DNA of 64,000 bases from an uncultured Collinsella sp. (GCA_902496115.1 CABUZK010000002.1:62001-126000), one strand, 5' to 3'; positions 23,530 to 32,471 are shown, counted from the stretch's first letter. Numbers and translations: made by a program. The notes: generated from the sequence alone by a model not told the origin.

Positions 23530-24465
23530 CTACAGCTCGGTCACGACAACGCCGTTGTAAACCTCGTCCCAACGATCCATAACCAAGTGGCCAGTCATGG
23601 GATCCATAGCATTGAGCTTGCCGCAGGTGTTGGCGGTACGCAGGACCGTCTCGTCATCCGCGCCAGCAGCAATCGCATGTGCAAAGCCGGCAATGGTCGA
23701 ATCGCCAGAGCCCGTGGCGTTAACGGCGGGGATATCGGGCGTCTTTGCGCGGAACGCACGGCCATTATGGAAACCAACGGAGCCGGCAGCGCCCATGGAT
23801 ACGACGACCCAGGGGATATCGGAGAAGCGAGCGTCAGAGGCGAGCGCGGAACGGAGCTCGTCCACATCGTCGGTGGTAAAGCTCGTGCCCAGAAGGCCGT
23901 TGATCTCGGTCAGGTTAGGCTTAACCAGCTCAGGCTTGACCTCGGACTTGAGCGCAGCCTCGAGCGAAGCACCCGAGGTATCGAGCAGCACCTTGGCGCC
24001 GGCGTTCTCTGCAATGCCCGTGATCTTGGCGTAGTAGTCTGCCTCGACACCGCGGGGCAGCGAACCCGAAATGGTGACGACGTCGGCTTTACCTGCAAGC
24101 TCGGTAAACTTGGCGGTAAAGGCATCGAGCTCCTCGGGGGCAATTGTCGGGCCGCTCTCGAGCAGCTCGGTCTGGTTGCCGGCGTGGAGGATGTTGAGGC
24201 AAATACGAGTCTCGCCCTTGATGGGCACAAAGTCGTTGTTAATACCGTTGGCGTCCATGAGCTCCGCCATGTAGGCGCCCATGTGGCCACCAAGCAGGCC
24301 GGTTGCCACAACGTCGTCGCCCAGCTGGCCCAGGACGCGAGCCACGTTAAGGCCCTTGCCGCCGGCGGTCTTTTCGGGCGTCACGCGGTTGACATCGTCG
24401 ATAATGAGCTCATCGAGCTGATAGCGCGTATCGACAGACGGGTTCATCGTAACGGTGAGGATCAT
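23530..24465 (-). CDS. lacC: tagatose-6-phosphate kinase / PfkB-family kinase
   Basis: 311 residues of the LacC/FruK branch of PfkB kinases: MILTVTMNPSVDTRYQLDE at the N-terminus, GGKGLNVARVLGQLG, ISGSLPRG, KPNLTEINGLLG, and the catalytic GSGDSTIAGFAHA (GSGD instead of the common GAGD). It phosphorylates tagatose-6-phosphate to the 1,6-bisphosphate; fructose-1-phosphate is the main alternative substrate. The lacX-like gene lies 59 bp upstream on the same strand. In the GalNAc scheme it acts after AgaS. The tagatose-bisphosphate aldolase is not in the window. Confidence 0.87.
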   Translation of the reverse strand: MILTVTMNPSVDTRYQLDELIIDDVNRVTPEKTAGGKGLNVARVLGQLGDDVVATGLLGGHMGAYMAELMDANGINNDFVPIKGETRICLNILHAGNQTELLESGPTIAPEELDAFTAKFTELAGKADVVTISGSLPRGVEADYYAKITGIAENAGAKVLLDTSGASLEAALKSEVKPELVKPNLTEINGLLGTSFTTDDVDELRSALASDARFSDIPWVVVSMGAAGSVGFHNGRAFRAKTPDIPAVNATGSGDSTIAGFAHAIAAGADDETVLRTANTCGKLNAMDPMTGHLVMDRWDEVYNGVVVTEL

Positions 24466-24524
24466 TTTTAGCTCCTTATCTCGCAGGCTCCTTGTGCCTC
24501 GCGATACGAGTCGACAAAACGGAA

Positions 24525-25406
24525 TTACAGAATCTCAATCGTAAACGAGCGTACGATGGTTTCCTTGGGCTTGGCGACAAGGCAGCCGCGCTTATGCTCA
24601 AGCACGTCGTCCTCATCGGAGCAGGTCGAAAGGCCGCCCCAGGGTTCAACTGCCACAAAATCGCCCTCGGGCTTACTCCACACAATGAGATACGGGAAGC
24701 CCTCAAAGCTCAGGCGGACGCCCTTGTCCTCCCCCTTCTTAGAAAGCGTGACCTGACGGCTCTCGAGCACGTCAAAGATGGTCTCCGCGAAATCGAAGAG
24801 CTCGTGCGATAGGGGCAGCGTCTTTCCCACCATGGGGTTCTTGGAGCGGTTTGCCACGTCAATCAATCCAGTCGAGGGAACGGCGGTGCAGAGCTCCGCA
24901 GCCTCGTCTTTCTCAAAGCGCAGCTCGTAGTCCGTATAGGCCTCGCCCTCATCGAGCGGACACCTAAAGCCGGGATGACCGCCGATAAAGAACGGCATGT
25001 CCTCGGTTCCCTCGTTGGTCACCTCATAGGAGACGCGCACGGCGGTATGCTCGAGCGTATAACGAGCGACAAGCTTAAACGGATACGGATAATCGCTCAG
25101 CAGTGCGGCGTTATCCTCCGAAGCCAGGCACATCGCCAGCTCGTTCTCGCCTTGGCTCAGTAGCTTCCACTCCTGTTTGCGCGCAAACCCGTGGCGAGCG
25201 AGCTTTACATGATGCCCGGCAAACGTCATGGCGCTGTTGTCGCGCAAGCCTCCACAAATCGGGAAGCAAATCGGCGCCTGGCCAGACCACACGGCGGGAT
25301 CGCCCTGCCACAGATACTCGCGACCTCCGGCCTCAATCGAGGTAAACGAACCACCGGCCGTGGAGACCTTGATAGAAATCGAATCGTTGGAGAGAGCGTA
25401 TTCCAT
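24525..25406 (-). CDS. lacX: LacX-like aldose 1-epimerase family protein
   Basis: 293 residues from the ATG at 25404-25406 (AAAGGATGG just upstream); a longer frame reaches 25541 without similarity. It has a mutarotase-like beta-sandwich: MEYALSNDSISIKVSTAGGS, REYLWQGDPAVW, PICFPICGGLRD, the His-bearing GHPGFRCPL, and FVAVEPWGG. This is the LacX group, found in tagatose-6-phosphate pathway operons and thought to act on sugar phosphates or sugars. It is followed by lacC on the same strand. It is unrelated in detail to galM at 20556. Confidence 0.85.
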   Translation of the reverse strand: MEYALSNDSISIKVSTAGGSFTSIEAGGREYLWQGDPAVWSGQAPICFPICGGLRDNSAMTFAGHHVKLARHGFARKQEWKLLSQGENELAMCLASEDNAALLSDYPYPFKLVARYTLEHTAVRVSYEVTNEGTEDMPFFIGGHPGFRCPLDEGEAYTDYELRFEKDEAAELCTAVPSTGLIDVANRSKNPMVGKTLPLSHELFDFAETIFDVLESRQVTLSKKGEDKGVRLSFEGFPYLIVWSKPEGDFVAVEPWGGLSTCSDEDDVLEHKRGCLVAKPKETIVRSFTIEIL

Positions 25407-25562
25407 TGTCCATCCTTTCGAACAACTGCTTTTTGCTCGCAAGAACCCGTCTCGGCCCTGGCCAAAGGACAAACCCGCACGTTCATCGATGCGTCCGGTT
25501 TCCCAGCCATGCAACGGGGTACCATACAGACATTGATGCAATTACAGCTGAAAGGCCTTCTT

Positions 25563-26147
25563 ATGCGAACCATCATCCTTTATGCCTCACGCCACCACGG
25601 CAATACGAAAAAGCTCGTGGACGCCATCGTCGAGGCGCACCCCGAAATCGATACCCTCGACGTGAAGTCACTCGGGAAAAACGAGTACCCCGACCTGCAC
25701 GAATATCATCTGATCGGCGTCGCCACGGGCATCTATTACTCCGAGATCGACAAAGATATGGCACGCGTGCTCACGAACGTGCTGCAGCCGCAGGACAAGG
25801 TGTTTGGCCTTATGACCTACGGTGGCAAAAACAAGTGGTACGGCAAGGATATCGATGGCATCTGCCGCATGAGGCAGGCCATCTTTATGGGTGTCTACGG
25901 CTGCCCCGGCTTTGATACGTGGGGGCCGTTCAAACTCACCGGCGGTGTCCAAAAGGGACACCCGACCGCTGAGGAAATTAAGGGCGCCGTCGACTTCTTC
26001 GACAAAATCGAAAATGAGTACGGCGATATCATCGTCGAAGAGTATGCCAAGCGCGAGAAGCGTCTAGCATACGAAAAGGAGCATCCCGCGGGGGGTCTTG
26101 TGGCCGGCGTCAAGCGCACGGCAAAGAAGATCGCTAACAAGCTGTAA
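25563..26147 (+). CDS. flavodoxin-family protein
   Basis: 194 residues from ATG 25563. Flavodoxin fold with the FMN phosphate loop IILYASRHHGNTKKLVDAI at residues 4-22 and the second loop TGIYYSEIDKDM. The C-terminal ~35 residues are basic (EKRLAYEKEHPAGG, KRTAKKIANKL). Likely an electron carrier or flavin-dependent protein of anaerobic metabolism. It is divergent from lacX (157 bp between the starts) and has its own terminator, so it is probably not part of the sugar operon. Confidence 0.85.
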   Translation: MRTIILYASRHHGNTKKLVDAIVEAHPEIDTLDVKSLGKNEYPDLHEYHLIGVATGIYYSEIDKDMARVLTNVLQPQDKVFGLMTYGGKNKWYGKDIDGICRMRQAIFMGVYGCPGFDTWGPFKLTGGVQKGHPTAEEIKGAVDFFDKIENEYGDIIVEEYAKREKRLAYEKEHPAGGLVAGVKRTAKKIANKL

Positions 26148-26178
26148 CTGTTAAGGTGCTTTTGAGCGTTTAACCCAT

Positions 26179-26217
26179 ACGGCGGGTCCGAGCAGATTCG
26201 GGCCCGCCGTCTTTTTC
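26179..26217 (+). terminator. terminator of the flavodoxin gene
   Basis: ACGGCGGG(T)CCG pairs with CGG(G)CCCGCCGT and is followed by CTTTTTC. It sits between convergent genes and also lies at the 3' end of nagA on the minus strand. Confidence 0.88.
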
Positions 26218-26222
26218 TATCG

Positions 26223-27392
26223 TTACTCGGTAAAGGCGTTGCCGACGCTCTGGCCGCCAACATACGTCTCGACGAGGGTGAGCTCATGGTCGAACACGAC
26301 AAAGTCGGCGTCGCGACCCGGCATGATGCTGCCGCACTTATCCTCGATGTGCGCGGAGCGTGCCGGCACCTCAGTTGCCATGCGAATGGCGATATCGGCG
26401 CTGGCGATGCCCCAGTCGACGATGTTCTTGACGCCCTGGGCAAGCGTGAGCACCGAGCCGGCAATGCTCTTGCCGTCGGCGAGCCAGCACAGGTTGTCCT
26501 TCATGATGACGTCCATGCCGCCACTGGTGTAGCTGCCCTCGGGCATGCCGCCGCAACCCAGGCAGTCGGTGATGAGTACCGTGTGCTGCCAGCCCTTTGC
26601 CTGCAGCAGCGCCTTGATGGCGGCAGGGTTTACGTGCTTGCCGTCACAGATGATCTCGGCGTAGGTCTCGGGCGTAGACATGGCAGCACCCACGACACCG
26701 GGCTCACGGTGATGCAGACCGCGCTGGCCGTTATAGGTATGCGTAAAGCAGCTGGCACCGGCATTGATGGCGGCGATGCACTCATCGTAGGTGGCGTCGG
26801 AGTGACCGATGCTGGTCACCACGCCCTTGGCGTTCAGAGCAGCCGCATAAGCAGCGGCACCGTCGCGCTCGGCCGCCATGGCGCTTTTGACGATACGTCC
26901 GCCAGCAGCCTCCTGCCACTGATCGAAGACCTCCTCGGAGGGATCGATAAGATAAGCGGGGTTCTGCGCGCCCACGTGCTTCATGGTAAAGAAGGGGCCC
27001 TCCAGGTAGATGCCCTGAATGCGGGCACCGCAGAAGTCGGGGCCGCGGCCCTCGTCCGCCTTGGCGATAGCAGCGCAGGCGTCCTTGATCTGCTCGACGC
27101 CATCGGTGAACGTCGTGGGCAGCCAGCTGGTGGTACCGCGACGGGCGAGCTCGGTTGAGCTGATATCGATGCCCTCGGGATCGTTATCGGTAGTTGAGTG
27201 GTTGTAGAAGCCATGGATGTGAGTATCGACCATACCCGGTGCGATCCACGATCCCGTGTAGTCCTTAATCTCGCAAGAGGGCTCGTCGGCCTGCCAGGCG
27301 CCAAAAACGCCATCCTCGACCATAAGATAGCCGCCCAGTTGCGGGCCTGCCGGCAAGAAGAACTTGTCAGCCTTAATTGCGTACGTGCTCAT
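26223..27392 (-). CDS. nagA: N-acetylglucosamine/galactosamine-6-phosphate deacetylase
   Basis: 389 residues from the ATG at 27390-27392 (GAGGAG 6 bp upstream). Amidohydrolase that removes acetate from GlcNAc-6-P or GalNAc-6-P. Metal and active-site motifs: GMVDTHIHGF, the Glu-bearing IYLEGPFFTMKHVGAQNP, SIGHSDAT, CFTHTYNGQRGLHHREPG, and the catalytic Asp region VLITDCLGCGG. C-terminus is IMPGRDADFVVFD. The neighbouring agaS and PTS genes make the galacto-specific AgaA role plausible; sequence alone does not separate the two. A partial second copy is at 23365-23499. Confidence 0.92.
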   Translation of the reverse strand: MSTYAIKADKFFLPAGPQLGGYLMVEDGVFGAWQADEPSCEIKDYTGSWIAPGMVDTHIHGFYNHSTTDNDPEGIDISSTELARRGTTSWLPTTFTDGVEQIKDACAAIAKADEGRGPDFCGARIQGIYLEGPFFTMKHVGAQNPAYLIDPSEEVFDQWQEAAGGRIVKSAMAAERDGAAAYAAALNAKGVVTSIGHSDATYDECIAAINAGASCFTHTYNGQRGLHHREPGVVGAAMSTPETYAEIICDGKHVNPAAIKALLQAKGWQHTVLITDCLGCGGMPEGSYTSGGMDVIMKDNLCWLADGKSIAGSVLTLAQGVKNIVDWGIASADIAIRMATEVPARSAHIEDKCGSIMPGRDADFVVFDHELTLVETYVGGQSVGNAFTE

Positions 27393-27448
27393 ATGCACTC
27401 CTCGCTTCTAAAGCAGTTGACTGTGGTGATGCTTATACCCAGCTCACG

Positions 27449-27491
27449 TAAAACAAAAAGCGCCCGCCCGCCGTTATGAGCGGACGGGCGC
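27449..27491 (-). terminator. terminator of agaS
   Basis: GCGCCCGTCCGC pairs with GCGGGCGGGCGC (one mismatch) on the minus strand, followed by TTTTTGTTTT. It lies 19 bp after the agaS stop, so nagA downstream needs read-through or its own promoter. Confidence 0.9.
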
Positions 27492-27509
27492 CCTTACAGG
27501 GGGACGCGA

Positions 27510-28676
27510 TTAAGCGGTGAAGGGGTGAATCGTCACGCCCTTAACCACGCGGTTGACCGTGCCGGTGGGGCTCGGCGTATCGGGCGTGTTGCCCACGCGG
27601 ACGGAGTTGAGCAGGCTGATAGCCTGGGCAAACATCACGAACGGCAGAGCAAGGTAGCCCTCGGGAAGCGCCTCGTAGCCCTTAAAGGTGAAGGACTCTC
27701 CCTCGTAGACGGTGGCACCTTCCTGCTGAACGGCGATGGTGTGCTGAGCGATCTTGTCGCCACCGATCTCGTTGAGGATGTCGATATCGTACTGACGGGT
27801 GTAGGCATCGTTGTTGACGAACACGAAGACGAGCGTCTTATCGTCGACGAAGGACTTAGGTCCGTGACGATAGCCCATGGAGGTGTCGTAGGAAGTAGCG
27901 ACCAGACCGTGAGCGAGCTCGAGGATCTTGAGCTGGCTCTCCTGGGCAAGGCCACCGAAGGAGCCAGAACCCAAGTAGGTCACGCGGTTGAAGTCGCCAG
28001 CCAGATAATCGGCGATCTCGGGCTCACGGGAGATGACCTCCTCGCCCATCTTGGCGATGGTCTCGACCCACTCGGCCTTCTGCTCGTCAGAGGCAGTGTC
28101 GAAAATAAGGGTAGAGAGCAGGGTCATGCAGGAATAAGAACCGGTCATGGCGAAGCCCTTGTCGTTGGCGCGCGGAATGAGCAGCGTCAGCGCGTTGGGA
28201 TCATCAGCAGACTCGACGGCGAGCTTGCCCTCGGGAGCGCAGGTGATGTTGAGGAACTTGACGTTGTGGACGAGCTCCTTGGCAACGGCAACGGCGGCAA
28301 GGCTCTCGGGGCTGTTGCCAGAGCGGGCAAAGGAAACCACGAGCGTGGGATCCTCGGCGCGCAGGAAGTCGCGCGGGGCGCTCACGATGTCGGTCGTGGC
28401 GATGGGCTTAAAGTCGTAGAGATCAGTGTTACCAGCGTGACGCAGGTACGGGGCGCAGGTATCGCCAACGTAGTCGGACGTACCGGCACCGGTGAAGACA
28501 ACGGACAGACGACCCTCGCCCATAGCGCGAGCCTCGGCCAGGAAGGCCTCGATGGCCTCCTTGTTCTCGCGATAGATGTTGAGCGTATCGCGCCAAAGCT
28601 CGGGCTGCTGAGCAATCTCGGCCGTGGTGATCTGGGCGCCGAGCTCGGTGAGCTCCTCGACACTCTTCTCGAACAT
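27510..28676 (-). CDS. agaS: galactosamine-6-phosphate deaminase/isomerase (AgaS, SIS domains)
   Basis: 388 residues with two SIS domains: VVFTGAGTSDYVGDTCAPYL at ~59-78, VVSFARSGNSPESLAA, then FNRVTYLGSGSFGGLAQES and TSMGYRHGPKSFVDD in the second domain. The AgaS family turns galactosamine-6-phosphate into tagatose-6-phosphate plus ammonia. Its product is the substrate of the LacC-like kinase at 23530. A TGGTAGTAACCA palindrome 60 bp upstream is a likely GntR operator. The GntR gene lies directly upstream on the same strand. Confidence 0.92.
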   Translation of the reverse strand: MFEKSVEELTELGAQITTAEIAQQPELWRDTLNIYRENKEAIEAFLAEARAMGEGRLSVVFTGAGTSDYVGDTCAPYLRHAGNTDLYDFKPIATTDIVSAPRDFLRAEDPTLVVSFARSGNSPESLAAVAVAKELVHNVKFLNITCAPEGKLAVESADDPNALTLLIPRANDKGFAMTGSYSCMTLLSTLIFDTASDEQKAEWVETIAKMGEEVISREPEIADYLAGDFNRVTYLGSGSFGGLAQESQLKILELAHGLVATSYDTSMGYRHGPKSFVDDKTLVFVFVNNDAYTRQYDIDILNEIGGDKIAQHTIAVQQEGATVYEGESFTFKGYEALPEGYLALPFVMFAQAISLLNSVRVGNTPDTPSPTGTVNRVVKGVTIHPFTA

Positions 28677-28737
28677 TTCTAATACCTCTCTCTAGAAGTA
28701 ATCCTCTGACGTGCAATTATACACTTCGGTTGGTTAT

Positions 28738-28751
28738 CTGGTAGTAACCAG
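28738..28751. promoter_or_regulatory. GntR/HutC-type operator in front of agaS
   Basis: CTGGTAGTAACCAG is a 14-bp palindrome of the TGGT-n4-ACCA type bound by NagR/DasR-like GntR proteins. The same 13 bases recur at 33031-33043 before the PTS operon. The GntR/UTRA gene starts 771 bp upstream. Confidence 0.65.
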
Positions 28752-28790
28752 TTAAATGCAAAGAATCACCATATGGAAACGATGCGAGCA

Positions 28791-29522
28791 CTAGTTGCTG
28801 CGCTGGTGGTAAACCTTGTATTTAAACTGATCGGCACGAGCAACCGAGAGTGTGTACTCCACTACCTCGTTTGACTCGTTATACGTAGTCCTGACCAAAT
28901 CGAGCACAGGCGAGCCCTCGACAATTCCCAAAAGGTGGGCATCGGTGGGACGGGCTATGCTCGCATAGAACTCCTCTTCGGCCACGCGAATCTTTTGCTG
29001 AAAGTCCTGCTCAATCACATCGTAAAGCGGCTTACGCTCCAGCAGCGGTCGCTTTAGGGATAGAAATTGACGAACCGGTAGATAGCTGCGTTCGACCATC
29101 ATGGGCATGTTGTCGGCAGAACGAAGGCGCTTGAGCTTAAAAATGCGATCACCGATGCGCAATCCCATATGCTCGGCCAGATTCTTATCGGCCTCCATCT
29201 CGCAAAACTCGAGAATCGTGGTCTCGGGTTCTCGACCCATCGCGCGCATCTGCTCGGTAAAGCTGTAGGACTGCATAAGATTGGTTGCTTTTGCCGAACG
29301 GTCGGTCACAAAGGTACCGCGACCGTGCTGCCGAACCACCAGTCCTAAACGCTCCAGTTCCTGCAGAGCCAGGCGTACCGTAGTGCGCGAGAGACCATAG
29401 CGCTCCGAAAGTTCGCGCTCGGAAGGAATCATGTCACCGGCGCGATATTCATGGTCAATCTTTTCGGTCAGAATATCGACCAGCTGATCGTACAGCGGCT
29501 GCTTACGCGCTCCGATCGCCAT
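28791..29522 (-). CDS. GntR-family (HutC/UTRA) regulator of the amino-sugar locus
   Basis: 243 residues. N-terminal winged helix: LYDQLVDILTEKIDHEYRAG, MIPSERELSERYGLSRTTVR, GRGTFV at ~10-75. The C-terminal UTRA ligand domain has FKLKRLRSADNMPMMVERSY and a closing YTLSVARADQFKYKV strand. HutC-type regulators of amino-sugar pathways (NagR, DasR, AgaR-like) sense a sugar phosphate. It sits between agaS and the PTS operon, both of which carry the TGGTAGTAACCA site, so it is their probable repressor. Confidence 0.92.
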   Translation of the reverse strand: MAIGARKQPLYDQLVDILTEKIDHEYRAGDMIPSERELSERYGLSRTTVRLALQELERLGLVVRQHGRGTFVTDRSAKATNLMQSYSFTEQMRAMGREPETTILEFCEMEADKNLAEHMGLRIGDRIFKLKRLRSADNMPMMVERSYLPVRQFLSLKRPLLERKPLYDVIEQDFQQKIRVAEEEFYASIARPTDAHLLGIVEGSPVLDLVRTTYNESNEVVEYTLSVARADQFKYKVYHQRSN

Positions 29523-29600
29523 CCTATCCTCCCTTTTGCTCGAATTCGGCTAACTACCTAGGGTGTTATGCATTATCTGTCTGCCACACCCGAATCATTA

Positions 29601-29641
29601 AGAAAACAAAAGCCGCGCGCTCTTTCGAGCACGCGGCTTTT
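29601..29641 (-). terminator. terminator of the mannose-family PTS operon
   Basis: AAAAGCCGCG-GCTC pairs with GAGC-CGCGGCTTTT (one mismatch), loop TTTC/GAAA. On the minus strand it ends in TTTTGTTTTC; on the plus strand in TTTT. Confidence 0.9.
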
Positions 29642-29707
29642 AACATACACATGGCTTAAGGGGTCGGGGTGTGAGCCGCGTAGGGACACACCCCTCAAGC
29701 TAGAGCC

Positions 29708-30790
29708 TTACCAGATGCTCGGCCAGAGACCAAGCGGGCCAGCGCCCAGGATGCCAAGGACGAAGAGCAGGAGAATGCCCTTGGTCGGGGTCCAGCTGTG
29801 CTTAGCGAACATGTAGTAAAGCAGCAGCGTAAGCATAAGCGGGACGAGCTTCGGGACGATGGTGTTGAGGGTGTCGGCAACAGAGAAGTTGACCGGATCC
29901 TCGGTAACGGTGCCGTAGGTCACGGACTCCATGCCGTTGCCCAGATCGGTGACGCCGCACTCGACAGCGTTGCCGTCGGCATCGGAAGCGGTAAGGGCGT
30001 TGCCGTCCTTATCGGTCATGGCGATGGTACCGGCCTCAGCGGTCTCGGTATCGATGCCCTCCATACCGGTGAAGTTCTCGGCCTCCTTCTCGGAGACGAT
30101 CACGGTAGTAGCGGAGAGACCACGGGTGGTGCCGTTGGGGATCTGGAGGTTGATCTGGGTGCCACCCATGGTGACGACCAGGCAACCGACGACGAAGACG
30201 CCCATGATGGAAGCGGCACGCGTGAAGGCCTGCATGTTGGCGGTCAGAGCGTCAATAGCGCTGGTGCCAAGCTTGTAGGACCAGTTCATGAGCCAGAAGC
30301 GCAGAGCGAACTGGACGACGTTGAAGATCACCAGGAAGATGATCGGCGCAGCGGCGTTGCCGTTGATGGCCATGTTGGAGGTGATGCCGGCCGTGATAGG
30401 CACGAGCGTCAGCCAGAACAGGGCGTCACCGATACCACCGAGCGGGCCCATTGCGGCGACGCGGACGGCGCGGATCGTGGGGATGTCAACCTTGTTCTGC
30501 TCGAGCGAAAGCACGATGCCCATAACAAAGGTGACGAGGAACGGGTGGGTGTTGAAGAACTCCAGGTTGTGGCTCATGGAAGCCGCGAGGTCGTTCTTGT
30601 TGGTGTGGATCTTCTCCAGACCGGGGATGATGGAGTAGAGCCAACCGGCGGCCTGCATACGCTCGTAGTTGAACGAGGCCTGCAGGAAGCAGGAGCGCCA
30701 AGCCATCTTGTTGAGGGTCTTCTGGTCGAGCTGCGGAGCAGGAGTGAGATCCTCGTAGTGCTCCGGGATCACATACTCATTAGATGCCAT
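29708..30790 (-). CDS. PTS mannose/fructose/sorbose-family IID component
   Basis: 360 residues from the ATG at 30788-30790, overlapping the IIC gene by 11 nt. Family opening: LDQKTLNKMAWRSCFLQASF, NYERMQAAGWLYSIIPGL, and the MGPLGGIGDALFW motif. C-terminal membrane segments: LVPLMLTLLLYYMFAK and a further hydrophobic end. Residues ~228-298 are a polar, acidic insertion (SEKEAENFTGMEG ... GNGMESVTYG) not found in typical IID proteins of about 270-300 aa. It forms the membrane complex with IIC and passes the sugar to IIB. Confidence 0.92.
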   Translation of the reverse strand: MASNEYVIPEHYEDLTPAPQLDQKTLNKMAWRSCFLQASFNYERMQAAGWLYSIIPGLEKIHTNKNDLAASMSHNLEFFNTHPFLVTFVMGIVLSLEQNKVDIPTIRAVRVAAMGPLGGIGDALFWLTLVPITAGITSNMAINGNAAAPIIFLVIFNVVQFALRFWLMNWSYKLGTSAIDALTANMQAFTRAASIMGVFVVGCLVVTMGGTQINLQIPNGTTRGLSATTVIVSEKEAENFTGMEGIDTETAEAGTIAMTDKDGNALTASDADGNAVECGVTDLGNGMESVTYGTVTEDPVNFSVADTLNTIVPKLVPLMLTLLLYYMFAKHSWTPTKGILLLFVLGILGAGPLGLWPSIW

Positions 30791-31580
30791 CTTCGAAGTC
30801 ACCTCCGTCAGAAACAGCTGCACCCTTCAGCTCGGTCTGCTGCTGGAAGTCCCAGAAAGCGATGCCGAAGCCGATGAGAGCGAGGATGAGCAGAGCAGGG
30901 GTTGCCAGCGAATCGTTGGCAACGGTGATGAGCGCGAGGCCAAAGCCCATGAGGAAGAAGCCCCACATATCGCGGTTCATCATAACCTTGAGCAGGACGG
31001 CGAAGCCGACGAAGCGCATCATGCCGCCTGCAGCGGACAGACCGGTCTGCAGCCAAGTCGGGATGGCGGAAGCGATGGTCTGACCAATGGTAGCGCCAGC
31101 GATGAAGAACAGGGTGACGACGACAGCGAAGATCAGGCCGAGCAGAGCCATGGCGAAGTAGTTCAGGCGCTCGATGCCCTTGGTGTCCGCGTTATGAGCC
31201 ATGTTATCGGCCGTGGACATAAGCGGGGACATAAGCGTGAAGACCAGGGTAACGCCGAGCTGACCAAGCAGAGCGAACGGAATGGCAAGGCCGACTGCCG
31301 CGTTGGGCTCGAGGCCCGTGGCGATAGCGAGAATGGCTGCCATGATGCCGCCAATGACGGCGTTAGGCGGCTGAGCGCCTCCGATCGGCATGTTGCCGAT
31401 CGTCATGAGCTGATAGGTACCACCCACGAGAAGACCGGTGTTGAGGTCGCCAAGGATAAGACCGATGACGGCGCCGGTGACGATGGGCTGATAGAGAGAC
31501 TCGAGGAAGTCAAACTGGTCGATTGCCGCGATGAACGTGACAACGAAGACCAGAGCGATCTGGATGATCGAGTATTCCAT
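30780..31580 (-). CDS. PTS mannose/fructose/sorbose-family IIC component
   Basis: 266 residues, almost wholly membrane-spanning. Family segments: QPIVTGAVIGLILGDLNTGL near the N-terminus, IGGAQPPNAVIGGIMAAILA, and the later RLNYFAMALLGLIFAVVVTL. IIC forms the sugar pathway with IID. The gene order IIA-YajC-IIB-IIC-IID and the neighbouring agaS and nagA point to N-acetylgalactosamine or a related host-glycan sugar as substrate (inference). An AGGAGG-type site precedes the ATG. Confidence 0.92.
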   Translation of the reverse strand: MEYSIIQIALVFVVTFIAAIDQFDFLESLYQPIVTGAVIGLILGDLNTGLLVGGTYQLMTIGNMPIGGAQPPNAVIGGIMAAILAIATGLEPNAAVGLAIPFALLGQLGVTLVFTLMSPLMSTADNMAHNADTKGIERLNYFAMALLGLIFAVVVTLFFIAGATIGQTIASAIPTWLQTGLSAAGGMMRFVGFAVLLKVMMNRDMWGFFLMGFGLALITVANDSLATPALLILALIGFGIAFWDFQQQTELKGAAVSDGGDFEDGI

Positions 31581-31670
31581 CTTGCTCCTCCTTTCAAAAT
31601 GTATGTACGCACTTTGGATATCACGTACAGAACGTCAGGGTTTCAATCCTGACAACGTGGATCACGAGGA

Positions 31671-32153
31671 TTACGAGAAGAGCTTGCTCGTGTCCTCAAC
31701 AGGCGTGCTCGGAACGCGCCTGATCTCCAACTCCACCCCCAATTCCTGCAGCTCTTTAAACGCAGCGACATCCTCGTCGTTAACTGCGACGGAGGTGGCA
31801 ACTTGGCGCTTTCCTTCCGACATGTGCATGTTGCCGATGTTTACCTTCTTTATAGGCACACCGCCCTTGACGAGCGTAAGCACGTCTTCCGGTGTTTCGG
31901 CCACGATGAAGATCTTCTGGCGCGGGCTCGCCTTGCCAATGACGTCGATGGTCTTCTGCAGGGAGAAGAAACGCGTAGCGACGCCGGCGGGAGCGGCCAT
32001 CTTCATGAGGTTCTGGCGCATGGTGTTGGACGCCACGTCGTCGTTGGCGACGAGGATGAGGTTGGAGCCCAGAGTGGAGTTCCACTGGGTGGCAACCTGA
32101 CCATGAACCAGTCGGTTATCGATGCGGGTAAGAAGAATGTTGGGTTCTGCCAT
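31671..32153 (-). CDS. PTS mannose/fructose/sorbose-family IIB component
   Basis: 160 residues with the intact active site RIDNRLVH17GQVATQW, where His17 carries the phosphate. The rest follows the IIB fold: SNLILVANDDVASN, TRFFSLQKTIDVI, VLTLVKGGVPIKKVNIGNMH. It is closely related to the orphan IIB-like protein at 21935, which has Tyr at the same position. Cytoplasmic; receives phosphate from the IIA at 32471 and passes it to the sugar. Confidence 0.94.
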   Translation of the reverse strand: MAEPNILLTRIDNRLVHGQVATQWNSTLGSNLILVANDDVASNTMRQNLMKMAAPAGVATRFFSLQKTIDVIGKASPRQKIFIVAETPEDVLTLVKGGVPIKKVNIGNMHMSEGKRQVATSVAVNDEDVAAFKELQELGVELEIRRVPSTPVEDTSKLFS

Positions 32154-32189
32154 GTTGATCAGCTTCCTTTCGATATTTGCTGACGACAG

Positions 32190-32471
32190 TTACTTGATCT
32201 CCTGAATCGCGTAACGCGAAACATCTACGACGGCTCCGGATCGGACTTTGATCTGGACCTTCTCGCCTTCGAAGCCTTTGACGGTTCCGTAGATACCGCC
32301 GGCGAAAAGAACCTCCTGACCCGGCTTGAGCTCGGTGTGCAGCTCCTTGAAGTACTTTTGCTTCTTCTTCATGTTGATTTGCGACCAGATGGTGTAAATC
32401 AAGCCCATGATGGCGAGCAGGCCTAAAAGGGCGACCGAGGAGCTCAGAACGTTGGCTCCGAAATCGGCCAT
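32190..32471 (-). CDS. YajC-family membrane protein inside the PTS operon
   Basis: 93 residues: one N-terminal membrane helix (SSVALLGLLAIMGLIYTIW), then basic residues and the YajC core (ELKPGQEVLFAGGIYGTVKG, VDVSRYAIQEI). YajC normally sits with SecDF. Here it is between PTS IIA and IIB with a 1-nt overlap to IIA. A YajC gene also occurs in the mannose-family PTS/hyaluronate operon of streptococci, so the link is recurrent. It may help insert or stabilise the IIC/IID complex (inference). Confidence 0.85.
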   Translation of the reverse strand: MADFGANVLSSSVALLGLLAIMGLIYTIWSQINMKKKQKYFKELHTELKPGQEVLFAGGIYGTVKGFEGEKVQIKVRSGAVVDVSRYAIQEIK

